45,911 bases of DNA from Alphaproteobacteria bacterium (GTDB lineage: Bacteria; Pseudomonadota; Alphaproteobacteria; Micropepsales; Micropepsaceae). Within the stretch, counting starts at the first letter, position 1, and the number at the start of each line of letters is the position of its first letter. The DNA is taken from NCBI GenBank assembly GCA_947467345.1, contig CANIHD010000022.1:1-45911 (forward strand), in the 5' to 3' direction. Of this stretch, positions 1-9,880 are shown piece by piece. Below the pieces are notes generated by a model, which ran no database searches, had not been told where the DNA came from, and worked only from the letters and a program-made list of their open reading frames with translations. The position numbers and the translations under genes are program-made.

Positions 1-31
1 GGCTGCTTTCCAGACGGTTTTTCCATGCCGA

Positions 32-46
32 AAACGTGACACGTTT
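32..46. repeat. Perfect 7-1-7 inverted repeat at the left edge
   Basis: AAACGTG-A-CACGTTT is a perfect inverted repeat in an otherwise gene-free stretch (1-91) downstream of acs. It has no T-run in either direction that would make it a clear terminator. It could be an operator for a gene beyond the left edge or part of a weak acs terminator. I see no other feature in 1-91. Confidence 0.35.
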
Positions 47-91
47 CCGACCCGCTGAAAACTGCATTAACAGATTGATTATAATGAAGTT

Positions 92-2065
92 CTATGTGGC
101 GGGGCGGCTAAATTTGTCCACCTTTTCCCGCGAAGAGCCCCGATTCTTGACCAGATCGTCCACCACGGCGGGATCGGCCAAGGTGCTGGTGTCGCCCAGA
201 TTTTGGACCTCACCCTCGGCGATCTTGCGCAGGATGCGGCGCATGATTTTGCCGGAGCGCGTCTTGGGCAGGCCGGGGGCGAATTGGATGAAATCGGGCC
301 GGGCGATGGGGCTAAGTTGTGCGGAGACCCATTGCTTGAGGTCCTTTTCCAAATCCGCCGTCGCCTCCACACCGAGTTTCAGCGTGACATAAGCATAGAT
401 GCCCTGACCTTTGACATCGTGCGGGAAGCCGACAACGGCGGCTTCCGCTACCTGCTTGTTCGCAACCAGCGCCGATTCCACTTCGGCTGTGCCGAGGCGG
501 TGGCCGGCGACATTGATCACGTCATCGACGCGGCCGGTGATCCAGTAATAGCCGTCTTCATCGCGGCGGCAGCCATCGCCGGTGAAATAGCGTCCCGGAT
601 AGGTGCTGAAATAGGTATCGATGAAACGCTGATGGTCGCCATAGACGGTGCGCATCTGGCCCGGCCAGGAATCGCAGAGCACCAGGTTGCCGCTGGCTTC
701 GCCGGCTAGGACATTGCCTTCGGGATCGACAATGGCGGGAACAATGCCGAACAGCGGCTTGGTGGCGGAGCCGGGTTTCAAATCGGTGGCGCCCGGCAGA
801 GGCGAAATCAGAATGCCGCCGGTTTCGGTTTGCCACCACGTGTCCATCACGGGGCAGCGCTCGTCGCCGACCACGCGATGATACCAAAGCCAGGCTTCCG
901 GATTGATGGGTTCGCCGACGGAGCCGAGAAGGCGTAAGGTGGCGCGGCTGGTTTTTTTGACCGCGGCTTCGCCTTCGCGCATCAAAGCGCGAATGGCGGT
1001 GGGCGCGGTGTAGAAGATATTGACCTTGTGCTTGTCGATGACTTCCCAGAAACGCGACGGCGACGGGTAGGTCGGAATGCCTTCGAACATCAGCGTGGTG
1101 GCGCCGTTCGCGAGTGGGCCATAGACGATATAGGAATGGCCGGTGACCCAGCCGACATCGGCGGTGCACCAGTAAATATCGCCATCGTGATAATCGAAAA
1201 TGTATTTGTGCGTGAACGCGGCAAAGAGCAGATAGCCGGCGCTGGTGTGCAGCACCCCTTTCGGCTTTCCCGTCGAGCCCGACGTGTAGAGAATAAAGAG
1301 CGGATCTTCCGCGCTCATTTCTACAGGCGGGCAGACATCGGAAACTTTCGCTGCCTCTTCGTGATACCAGACATCGCGATCGCTTCGCATATCGACCGGG
1401 TTTCCGGTGCGTTTGACCACGATTACGCGTTTCACTATTGGACATTGCGCAACGGCTGCGTCGGTATTCTTTTTCAACGGCACGGTTTTGCCGCCGCGCA
1501 AACCTTCGTCTGCGGTGATCACAAGCTCGCCTTCGCAATCTTGAATGCGGCCAGCGAGCGAGCCCGGCGAAAAACCACCGAACACAACCGAATGAATGGC
1601 GCCAAGCCGCGCGCACGCCAGCATGGCGTAAGCGGCTTCCGGAATCATCGGCAGATAGATGGTGACACGGTCACCTTTGGTGATGCCGTTTGCGGTCAGC
1701 ACATTGGCGAAGCGGCAAACCTCGCGGTGCAATTCGGCATAAGAGATGTGGCGCGACTCGGACGGATTGTCGCCTTCCCAAATGATGGCGGTTTGGTTCG
1801 CGCGCTTCGGAAGATGGCGGTCAATGCAATTGGCAGAAACGTTCAGCGTGCCGTCTTCATACCACTTGATGTGAAGATCTTTCGCGTTGAACGAAACGTC
1901 TTTCACCTTGGTGAACCGCTTGATCCAGGAAAGCTTTTTGCCCTCAGCGCCCCAGAAGGCTTCGGGATTGGTTACAGATTCCCGATACATGTCCTCGTAT
2001 TTTTGAGCGTCGATAAAAGCGCGTTGCTTCCATTCCGCAGGAACGGGAATGACAATATCCGACAT
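92..2065 (-). CDS. acs: Acetyl-CoA synthetase (acetate-CoA ligase, AMP-forming)
   Basis: The enzyme activates acetate with ATP to acetyl-AMP and transfers the acetyl group to CoA in the cytoplasm. The 657-residue length is normal for Acs. The N-terminal ACAS_N region is followed by the AMP-binding domain with the adenylation P-loop [11 protein letters not shown], the acetate/AMP pocket segment TWWQTETGG, and a C-terminal domain with [11 protein letters not shown], whose lysine is the usual acetylation-controlled catalytic residue. An upstream in-frame ATG at 2092 exists, but I chose the ATG at 2065 because the protein then begins with MSDIVIPVP, typical of alphaproteobacterial Acs. The Shine-Dalgarno is weak (AGG about 13 bases upstream). 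It diverges from the riboswitch-controlled thiC. It fits growth on acetate or on acetyl-CoA-yielding aromatics. Family assignment is secure. Confidence 0.97.
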   Translation of the reverse strand: MSDIVIPVPAEWKQRAFIDAQKYEDMYRESVTNPEAFWGAEGKKLSWIKRFTKVKDVSFNAKDLHIKWYEDGTLNVSANCIDRHLPKRANQTAIIWEGDNPSESRHISYAELHREVCRFANVLTANGITKGDRVTIYLPMIPEAAYAMLACARLGAIHSVVFGGFSPGSLAGRIQDCEGELVITADEGLRGGKTVPLKKNTDAAVAQCPIVKRVIVVKRTGNPVDMRSDRDVWYHEEAAKVSDVCPPVEMSAEDPLFILYTSGSTGKPKGVLHTSAGYLLFAAFTHKYIFDYHDGDIYWCTADVGWVTGHSYIVYGPLANGATTLMFEGIPTYPSPSRFWEVIDKHKVNIFYTAPTAIRALMREGEAAVKKTSRATLRLLGSVGEPINPEAWLWYHRVVGDERCPVMDTWWQTETGGILISPLPGATDLKPGSATKPLFGIVPAIVDPEGNVLAGEASGNLVLCDSWPGQMRTVYGDHQRFIDTYFSTYPGRYFTGDGCRRDEDGYYWITGRVDDVINVAGHRLGTAEVESALVANKQVAEAAVVGFPHDVKGQGIYAYVTLKLGVEATADLEKDLKQWVSAQLSPIARPDFIQFAPGLPKTRSGKIMRRILRKIAEGEVQNLGDTSTLADPAVVDDLVKNRGSSREKVDKFSRPAT

Positions 2066-2200
2066 GACAAGAACATACCTTTGAGCGCGCACGGATAGTG
2101 GCCGCTGGCTCGCGCCGCTTCAAGCGTGCGGGATGATGCTTAATTCGCTCCGCGTCCGCCCAGATCGCGGTCTGCGAGCCGCGGTTCGCAGTGATATTCC

Positions 2201-2229
2201 TTGACTTCCCACCCCCTCACGGCAACATG
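2201..2229 (+). promoter_or_regulatory. Candidate sigma-70 promoter of thiC
   Basis: TTGACT at 2201-2206 is a good -35 box. A 17-base spacer leads to AACATG at 2224-2229, a poor -10 box. Transcription from here would begin just before the TPP riboswitch, which is the position expected. The -10 match is weak, so this is only a candidate. Confidence 0.35.
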
Positions 2230-2236
2230 CAGCCAA

Positions 2237-4219
<1,983 letters not shown>

Positions 4220-4226
4220 GCGGACT

Positions 4227-4520
4227 GTGAGTACGCGATGCAAGACGGCAGTATTGCTGCTGCCGCTTGCGGTTGCGCTCATGGCAGCCGCCCCGGCGGA
4301 GCCAGTTCAGCCGCGCTGCGAAGACATCGCGAGCATCGGCACCGCCACCATGGCGGAAGATGGCACACTCACGCTGCGGATCCGCTCGCTCCCGCCGGGG
4401 CCAATCGGCGAGGGTGTTTTCCATTACGCGCCCAACGACGCGAACTATCAGGATGTGCTGTCGCATATCACCGGTGGCGTCAAAGCCGGTGAGACCAAAC
4501 CTGTTCGGCCATGGTGCTAG
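4227..4520 (+). CDS. Small predicted exported protein, unknown function
   Basis: A 97-residue frame starts at a GTG seven bases after the thiC stop. The N-terminus has two basic residues then a hydrophobic core (AVLLLPLAVALMAAAPA) and a plausible signal-peptidase site before EPVQPRC. The mature part is about 75 residues with two cysteines (near its start and at the last residue), so a disulfide is possible. I do not recognise a family. Its position suggests cotranscription with thiC. The ribosome-binding site is poor, so translation may be coupled to thiC. A longer frame in phase starts inside thiC at 4092, but lacks a signal peptide and is less likely. It converges with the transporter gene, six bases away. 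Confidence 0.6.
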   Translation: MSTRCKTAVLLLPLAVALMAAAPAEPVQPRCEDIASIGTATMAEDGTLTLRIRSLPPGPIGEGVFHYAPNDANYQDVLSHITGGVKAGETKPVRPWC

Positions 4521-4526
4521 GCGAGA

Positions 4527-5825
4527 TTAAATCTTCGCTGCGCCCTGCCGTAGCTCAGACTGAAGCTTTTCTACGTCCACGGCATTTTCAATGCGCGCGA
4601 TCACGATGGTCGCAAGCGCGTTGCCGAGAACGTTGACGGGTACGAAAGCCGACGACAGCAGGCGATGGACGCCGAGAATAAGCGCAGCGCTGGCGACCGG
4701 AATTGTTCCGGTTGCAGCCAACGTGGATGTGAGCACGACAATCGCGGAACCCGCGACGCCTGCGCCGCCCTTAGAAGTGAAGAGCATGATCGCGAGCAGG
4801 CCGAGTTGCTGTCCGATGGACAGATCGAGCCCAACGGCCTGTGCCAGGAAGAGAGAGGCCGTCGCGAAATAGAGGCAGGTGCCGTCGTGGTTGAAGGCGT
4901 AGCCCGACGGCAACACGAGCGCGACGACAGGTTCATCGACACCAAGTTGCGTCAGCTTTGCATTCAGGCGCGGAAACACGGATTCGCTTGAACTCGTTCC
5001 CACGACGATCATCAATTCCGCCGCGAAATAACGGATCAGGCGAAACAGGTTGATGCCGAACCACCAAGCGATGGGCCACAGCACCAGCACAACGAATAGA
5101 ACGCAGCAGAGGTAAAACGTGCCGACCAGCTTGCCGAGCGAGAGCAGCGATTCAGGTCCAAACCGTGCCACCGTAAATCCGATGGCGCCGAAGGCGCCGA
5201 TGGGCGCCACATACATTACGAAGCCGATGATCTTGAAGAGGACGAGCGTCACGGTGTGAATGCCGTCGAGCATCGGCTTGCCCTTCGCGCCGATGGCGAG
5301 CAGGCCGAAGGCAAACATGACCGAGAAAACCAATACCGGAATCACGTCGCCATCGGCGAAGGCGCCGATAGCGCTGGTGGGAACCAAAGAGAGTAGGAAG
5401 GGTCCGAACCCAACCGGGTGAGCGTCAGCTTCCGCCGTCGCAACATCAGCGCTCGCGAGCGTGGCCGGATCGATGTTCATGCCGGCGCCCGGCTGCAGCA
5501 CGTTCACCACCACGAGGCCGAGTATCAGGGCAAATGTCGTCACTATCTCGAAATAGATCAGCGCCTTGATGGCAACGCGCCCGACCTTCTTTGCTTCGCC
5601 TGCGCTGGCAATGCCGTGAACCACCGTGCAGAAAATGAGGGGCGCGACGACCATCCGCACCAATTGGATGAAGAGATCGCCCAGCGGTTTCAGCGTGTTG
5701 GCGCTTTGCGGCCAAATATACCCGACCAGCGCGCCGAGCAGCATCGCACTGAGAATCTGTACCGAGAGATCGCGATAGAGTGGACGACGGCGGTGCGGCG
5801 CGATTTCGGCGGTGGCAGCGCTCAT
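4527..5825 (-). CDS. DctA-fold (DAACS family) cation:organic acid symporter, altered substrate site
   Basis: This 432-residue inner-membrane protein belongs to the dicarboxylate/amino acid:cation symporter family. Recognisable parts are the serine-rich hairpin (GTSSSESVFPRL), the FNHDGTCLYF segment in place of DctA FNLDGT, the second hairpin TSKGGAGVAGSA, and the last substrate-binding helix ending NVLGNALATIVIARIENAVD. I chose the ATG at 5825, preceded by AAGGA, rather than one 15 codons upstream. In the last helix, E. coli DctA has D-R-F-M-S-E-A-R before the conserved N. Here the corresponding residues are H-R-L-L-S-S-A-F, so both the cation/substrate Asp and the carboxylate-binding Arg are gone. 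A C4-dicarboxylate is therefore doubtful as substrate. It lies 10 bases after the decarboxylase-like gene and is probably cotranscribed with it. Confidence 0.85.
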   Translation of the reverse strand: MSAATAEIAPHRRRPLYRDLSVQILSAMLLGALVGYIWPQSANTLKPLGDLFIQLVRMVVAPLIFCTVVHGIASAGEAKKVGRVAIKALIYFEIVTTFALILGLVVVNVLQPGAGMNIDPATLASADVATAEADAHPVGFGPFLLSLVPTSAIGAFADGDVIPVLVFSVMFAFGLLAIGAKGKPMLDGIHTVTLVLFKIIGFVMYVAPIGAFGAIGFTVARFGPESLLSLGKLVGTFYLCCVLFVVLVLWPIAWWFGINLFRLIRYFAAELMIVVGTSSSESVFPRLNAKLTQLGVDEPVVALVLPSGYAFNHDGTCLYFATASLFLAQAVGLDLSIGQQLGLLAIMLFTSKGGAGVAGSAIVVLTSTLAATGTIPVASAALILGVHRLLSSAFVPVNVLGNALATIVIARIENAVDVEKLQSELRQGAAKI

Positions 5826-5835
5826 CCTGTTTTCC

Positions 5836-6735
5836 TTATGCTCCGTCGACGCCGAGGATGCGCATGGCATCAGCGAAAAGTTCGTCCGCCGAGAACCGTT
5901 TCGGGATGAGACCTTGATGGAATGCGTTGTTCACTAGTTTTTCCAGCGAGCGGCTGACGGCGCCGATGCCGAAACGCAAAGGATCTTCCGCGCCGGTGGG
6001 CAGCGACGTGGCTGCTGCGCGGCTCTCCTTGAGGATGCGATAGAGTTCGCGAACCGCGTCAGGCCGTGACTTCACAATCGACTCGCGGACCACCGCGAGA
6101 TGATTGATCGGCACGCCGCCGCTGCGGGTGGCCCAGGCGCGCCCCGTCGCTTCGTGATCGGGGATGAGATGCTTCAACGGGCCTTCTTCGGCAACATCGC
6201 CGAGAATGGCCGCATCGATCTCACCGTCGAGCAGCATCTGTTTGATGACTTTGCCTTCACCTGCGCGCTCCACATTCGGCGGATCGCGATATTCGGCGAG
6301 GTGCGGGTCCTCGAAGGTGACCCAGGTCACGCCCTTAAGATCGATGCCGTAATCCTCCGCGAGAAAACCGCGAACCCAAGCGCCTGTCGTTTGCGTGTAG
6401 GCGCGCACGCCAACGCGCTTGCCGTTGAGGTCGCGCGCAGTCAGTGGGCCTTTGGCGGAATTGTAAAAGATGGTGTGGTGCTGGTTGCGGCCGACAATGG
6501 TGGCCGGCAGAAGCACATAAGGTTTGCCGTAGATTTTCGCCTGCAAGAAGGTGACGACGGCGAGCTCGCCGAAATCATATTTCTGATCGCGTACCATCGC
6601 TTTGAATTGCGTGTTCGCGACCTTTACTTCGAAAAAATCGAAGTTCACGAGCGGCGATGAAACCTTGCCGCTTTTCAGCGCGAGCGTATTGGGATGATTG
6701 CCGAGAAGGGAATGCAGTGTTACGGGGTCGGACAT
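5836..6735 (-). CDS. 4,5-dihydroxyphthalate decarboxylase-like protein (periplasmic-binding-protein fold, no signal peptide)
   Basis: The 299-residue protein resembles the Pht5/4,5-dihydroxyphthalate decarboxylase group, which shares the type-2 periplasmic-binding fold with NMT1/ThiY proteins. It has the typical order of an F-x2-M-V-R-D-x2-Y-D-F-G-E segment near residue 50, LNGKRVGVRAYTQTTGAW near 110, and a GEIDAAILGD segment near 180. There is no signal peptide or lipobox, which argues for a cytoplasmic enzyme rather than a transport receptor. The ATG at 6735 has AGGA ten bases upstream; a start 51 codons earlier would overlap the previous gene heavily. It sits between an amidohydrolase (8 bases upstream) and a DctA-fold transporter (10 bases downstream). 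Substrate unknown; decarboxylation of an aromatic acid is an inference from family. Confidence 0.65.
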   Translation of the reverse strand: MSDPVTLHSLLGNHPNTLALKSGKVSSPLVNFDFFEVKVANTQFKAMVRDQKYDFGELAVVTFLQAKIYGKPYVLLPATIVGRNQHHTIFYNSAKGPLTARDLNGKRVGVRAYTQTTGAWVRGFLAEDYGIDLKGVTWVTFEDPHLAEYRDPPNVERAGEGKVIKQMLLDGEIDAAILGDVAEEGPLKHLIPDHEATGRAWATRSGGVPINHLAVVRESIVKSRPDAVRELYRILKESRAAATSLPTGAEDPLRFGIGAVSRSLEKLVNNAFHQGLIPKRFSADELFADAMRILGVDGA

Positions 6736-6743
6736 AATGATTC

Positions 6744-7595
6744 CTATGCAAGCGCCGGATACAGCACCTTGGCGGTGCCGGCGAAAATCCACTCGCGGTC
6801 GTGCGCCGGAAGGAAGGACAAGTTTTCCTGTGCCAATGCGACGAGCTGCGGGAGCGTGCGTTCCGACGCGGGGAAATTCGAACCCCAAGCAATGCGTGAA
6901 GCGCCAAAGTCAGACACGAGTCGTCCGAAGAATGTTTCAGGTGTGGCCTTGCCCTTATGCGCGCCTTCGAAATTGCGTTCGGTGGCTTTGAGAAAAACAT
7001 TCTTATAGGGCACGAGACTCCAAAGGCTGTCGGCGCCTTTATAAGGCGGGCCGTCTTCCTGCACCGGGCGTGCAAGATGATCGAGAACGACGCGCAATTT
7101 CGGAAAGCGGGTGATCAGATTTATGACCTGCGGAATGGCCTTGGCGGTCATCTGGAGCGCAACCGGAATATTCTTCTCCGCGGCGAGCGCCCAAGCGGGA
7201 AACGTCTCCGGTGAGTCGAGCCAATCGGCTTGTCCTGGCATCGTGCTGCCGGTGGTGAAGACGCGCATGCCGGTCATGCCTTTGCCGATCCAGCGGTTCA
7301 TTTCCACTGTCGCATTGGGCTGAATGATGTCGCAGGAAAATACGCCGGTGAAACGGTCGGGACGGGCGGCAATGGCATCGGCCACATAGGAGCTGTCGTG
7401 TCCGTAACACGTCGAAGCTTGCACCAGCGCGGCTTTGCGCACGCCGGCTTTGTCTTGCGCCGCAATCATTTGATCGATGCTGGTAGGGCGTTCGGCAGAC
7501 CAGTCCGATTGGTTGCCACCGATGGGCGCGCGCGGATAGCGCTTTTCGTCGGTGGAGATGATGTGCGGATGAATATCCAGAATGTCCAAATCCAC
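6744..7595 (-). CDS. Amidohydrolase family 2 (LigI-like TIM-barrel hydrolase)
   Basis: This 283-residue protein is a metal-dependent TIM-barrel hydrolase of the amidohydrolase_2 family, related to 2-pyrone-4,6-dicarboxylate lactonase and to dihydroxybenzoate decarboxylases. It opens with DIHPH (the HxH metal pair at about residues 8-10), has a central VVLDHLARP with the strand-end histidine, and a late RIAWGSNFP where lactonases of this family usually have W-G-T-D-W-P. The usual catalytic Asp is thus Asn here, which may matter for activity. The start is a GTG at 7595 with AAGGGGG just upstream. It is the first gene of a tight three-gene unit with the decarboxylase-like protein and the transporter. 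Exact reaction unknown. Confidence 0.75.
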   Translation of the reverse strand: MDLDILDIHPHIISTDEKRYPRAPIGGNQSDWSAERPTSIDQMIAAQDKAGVRKAALVQASTCYGHDSSYVADAIAARPDRFTGVFSCDIIQPNATVEMNRWIGKGMTGMRVFTTGSTMPGQADWLDSPETFPAWALAAEKNIPVALQMTAKAIPQVINLITRFPKLRVVLDHLARPVQEDGPPYKGADSLWSLVPYKNVFLKATERNFEGAHKGKATPETFFGRLVSDFGASRIAWGSNFPASERTLPQLVALAQENLSFLPAHDREWIFAGTAKVLYPALA

Positions 7596-7714
7596 GCCCC
7601 CTTATTGGCTCTTATGCCGGTAAAGAGGAGGGGGAGTGGCAGGAATGTCAATTCCCAAGATTTGGGATTGGTTTGAAAGGCTTCTAAGCTGGAAGAACCG
7701 CAGCCGGTTTGACG

Positions 7715-8248
7715 CTATTCCAGCGCGTGGTTGAGATAGGCGACAATTTCGCGACTCTTACCGATCAGCCCTTGGAAGGCCGGAGGTATTTCCGTCACCG
7801 GTATCTTCGAAAGCTCCGACAGCTCCTTGATCAATGCGGCCATCCGCGGCGCGCATCCCATTATGCGTGCCTGGCGCTCAATGCGGGTGGGAGACAGCGC
7901 ATATTCGGCGCCCGGAACGCGCCAACCGCCCCATTCGTTTTCCCCGGTGATAAGCACAGGGTAGGTGCCGGGGTAGGGATGCAACGCCGTCTCTTCGTTC
8001 GACTGCCATTTGTTGCGCGCGCGAATGACGCGCCACTCTTCGGTTTCCGTCGCGGTCGGTTGCTCGAAGGTCAATTCGGACTGCAGTTCATCGGCGCCGA
8101 ATTCGCGCCCCAATCCGACATCATAGAAAATACGGATGGGCTCGTTTAGGCCCTTGGTCCAGTGCGGAACGACGCGTTCGATCAATGCCCAGGTGCCGAC
8201 GGGGCGAACGAATACGCGCTGGTTCTTGTGGAACTGCGCCCTGGCCAT
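7715..8248 (-). CDS. Conserved hypothetical protein, alphaproteobacterial type
   Basis: A 177-residue soluble protein with no signal peptide or membrane segment. The N-terminal 60 residues (QFHKNQRVFVRPVGTWALIERV) look like a small beta-barrel of the kind that starts with a V-F-V-x-P-V-G-T-W strand pair. The C-terminal 50 residues are helical and include CAPRMAALIKELSELSKIP. I do not recognise a functional family. It lies 119 bases upstream of the amidohydrolase unit on the same strand, so cotranscription is possible but not shown. A perfect inverted repeat (8291-8307) lies 43 bases before its ATG. Confidence 0.7.
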   Translation of the reverse strand: MARAQFHKNQRVFVRPVGTWALIERVVPHWTKGLNEPIRIFYDVGLGREFGADELQSELTFEQPTATETEEWRVIRARNKWQSNEETALHPYPGTYPVLITGENEWGGWRVPGAEYALSPTRIERQARIMGCAPRMAALIKELSELSKIPVTEIPPAFQGLIGKSREIVAYLNHALE

Positions 8249-8573
8249 GGGTACCCCGGTGTTGTGTCGGGGGCAGGATGGGTGTCCGCCTTTAACCAGG
8301 GGTTAAATGTGCGTAAGCCCCGCGCAACAGTGCAAACAAGCTCTCAATTTCGTTATTCAACATAGAATATTATGTGAATAATGTTTAGCGCGGGGCGGCA
8401 GGCTTTTTCGTCCCCATCGCGCTTGCAGCAGAGCCAAATTCACATCGCTGAGAGTGTCGTGGAAGCCGGGCGTAACGCGCGCGGCGGCGAAGACAACACG
8501 GCTTGATTGTGGCAAGGTCCGCCCCAAACAAGCCGGGAACCGGCGGTATCAGGGCAGAACCAGGGAGAGATTG
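8249..8573. other. Gene-free divergent intergenic region with AT-rich core
   Basis: This 325-base stretch separates the minus-strand hypothetical gene from the plus-strand exported-protein pair. It contains the inverted repeat at 8291-8307 and an AT-rich island at about 8345-8390, including the imperfect dyad ACATA-GAATAT-TATGT, in a GC-rich background. The island is the likely promoter zone for one or both flanking units. I see no convincing coding sequence here. Confidence 0.5.
8291..8307. repeat. Perfect inverted repeat, candidate operator
   Basis: TTTAACC-AGG-GGTTAAA is a perfect 7-3-7 dyad lying 43 bases upstream of the 8248 start codon. The size and position suit a dimeric transcription factor. 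No regulator gene is adjacent, so its owner is unknown. Confidence 0.4.
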
Positions 8574-9113
8574 ATGCGTCTTGTTGCGATGGCGTTTGCG
8601 TCCGCAGTGGCTGTTTTCGGTATGTCGTTGCCGGCTTCCGCCGCATGGGTCGAGCACAAATACGACGATCTCGGCGTGGTTAAAGAATTCCCCGGTGAAC
8701 CAAAACGAGAAATCGTCGAATACAAAACGCCTGTCGCGGGAACTGCGAAGGCAACGCGCCTCAGCATGAGTGAAGACAACATCGATTACGTACTTACCGT
8801 GGTGCCGTTGAAGGACAAGCTCGATGCCAGTGCGAGCATCATGGGCGAATGTGTGTTCATGGCCGAGGACGAGGGCGAGCCGTTGGCCAACATGACCACG
8901 CGCATCGAGCCTGGTGCGAAAGCCGTCTATGGCCGCCTGCTTTCGGTGGATTTGGCCGACAAGAAAGGGCGCCGGCAGACTGCGTGTCTTTTTACCAAGG
9001 GCAATCTTTATATCGTGCAAGCGACGGTACGGCCGGAGCACGGGCAAATGAATTCGCCACTGGCGATACGCTTCACGAATTCGATGAGCTTCAACATGGA
9101 AGGCGAGCACTAA
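8574..9113 (+). CDS. Predicted exported protein, first of a tandem paralogous pair
   Basis: A 179-residue protein with a clear Sec signal peptide (MRLVAMAFASAVAVFGMSLPASAA, cleavage before W-V-E-H). The start at 8574 follows AGGGAGAG. The mature protein has two conserved cysteines, in MGECVF and RRQTACLFTKG, that are shared with its neighbour and could form a disulfide in the periplasm. The C-terminal half (LANMTTRIEPGA, VYGRLLSVDLADKKGRRQTA, ATVRPEHGQ) is far more similar to the paralog at 9149 than the N-terminal half. I do not recognise a characterised family. The two genes are 35 bases apart and share the terminator at 9726. Confidence 0.8.
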   Translation: MRLVAMAFASAVAVFGMSLPASAAWVEHKYDDLGVVKEFPGEPKREIVEYKTPVAGTAKATRLSMSEDNIDYVLTVVPLKDKLDASASIMGECVFMAEDEGEPLANMTTRIEPGAKAVYGRLLSVDLADKKGRRQTACLFTKGNLYIVQATVRPEHGQMNSPLAIRFTNSMSFNMEGEH

Positions 9114-9148
9114 CGCCTACCCAAATTATATAACCGGGGAGAATTCGC

Positions 9149-9703
9149 ATGCGCCTAGTACCGATGACACTTGCAGCAATGACTGCACTGATTTTGGCTT
9201 GCGGCCCTGCGGCCGCGCAATGGCATGAAGTTGTCTATCCTGACCTAGGCGTCGGCAAAGAATGGCCGGCAGAACCGACCCGCACCAAGGGCGAGTACAA
9301 GACCGAAGTCGTCGGAAAAGAAGGCGTGCCTGCGGACATTTTTCAGGTCGAGGTCGACATGATCGTCTACAAAATGACGGTGGCCGATCTGCAGAAGCTG
9401 GAATTCGTCGCCAGAAGCGCGAGCCTGATGGGCGAATGCGTGTTCGATGCCGAAGAGGCGGGAACGCCGCTGGCGAATATGACGAACCGCGTCGAAGGCG
9501 GGATCAATGCAGTCTATGGCCGCCTCGTCAGCGTTGACCTCGCCGATAATAAAGGCCGCCGCCAAACGGCCTGCCTGTTTACCAAGGGCCGGCTCTACAT
9601 TATCGAGGCGACGGTGCTGCCGGAGCACGGGCAGCCCAATTCGTCGCAGGTCATCCGGTTCACCAATTCGCTGCGTTTCGCCATCGACCACGATTATCAC
9701 TGA
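9149..9703 (+). CDS. Predicted exported protein, second of a tandem paralogous pair
   Basis: A 184-residue paralog of the preceding gene, with its own signal peptide (hydrophobic core then ACGPAAAQ, cleavage before W-H-E) and a good GGGGAG site upstream of the ATG. It keeps both cysteines (MGECVF, TACLFTKG) and the block VYGRLVSVDLADNKGRRQTA. The signal peptide ends in C-G-P-A-A-A-Q; the cysteine there is not in a convincing lipobox. Function unknown; periplasmic location inferred. The pair most likely arose by local duplication. Confidence 0.8.
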   Translation: MRLVPMTLAAMTALILACGPAAAQWHEVVYPDLGVGKEWPAEPTRTKGEYKTEVVGKEGVPADIFQVEVDMIVYKMTVADLQKLEFVARSASLMGECVFDAEEAGTPLANMTNRVEGGINAVYGRLVSVDLADNKGRRQTACLFTKGRLYIIEATVLPEHGQPNSSQVIRFTNSLRFAIDHDYH

Positions 9704-9725
9704 TAAGGCTGATTTTGCCTGAGCG

Positions 9726-9757
9726 AAGCGCCAGTGGCACCCCACCGGCGCTTTTTT
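9726..9757 (+). terminator. Rho-independent terminator after the exported-protein pair
   Basis: AAGCGCC at 9726-9732 pairs with GGCGCTT at 9747-9753, with additional GTGG/CCAC pairing inside the loop, and is followed by a run of T. It lies 22 bases after the stop of the second paralog. Confidence 0.85.
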
Positions 9758-9880
9758 CGTTTTGGTCGAGGGTTCCGCAGGCATGACGCCGAAATAAAGG
9801 GAAATTTACGCCCAATGCGTTATGAAGGTGACGCCCGATGACGCTAAATCTGGGCAACAGAAATCCAATGGATTGGTCTT

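Noticed and set aside
5836-6735. ABC-transporter substrate-binding protein
   Set aside because: The fold is that of a binding protein, but there is no signal peptide or lipobox and no permease or ATPase genes nearby. The Pht5-like enzyme reading fits better.
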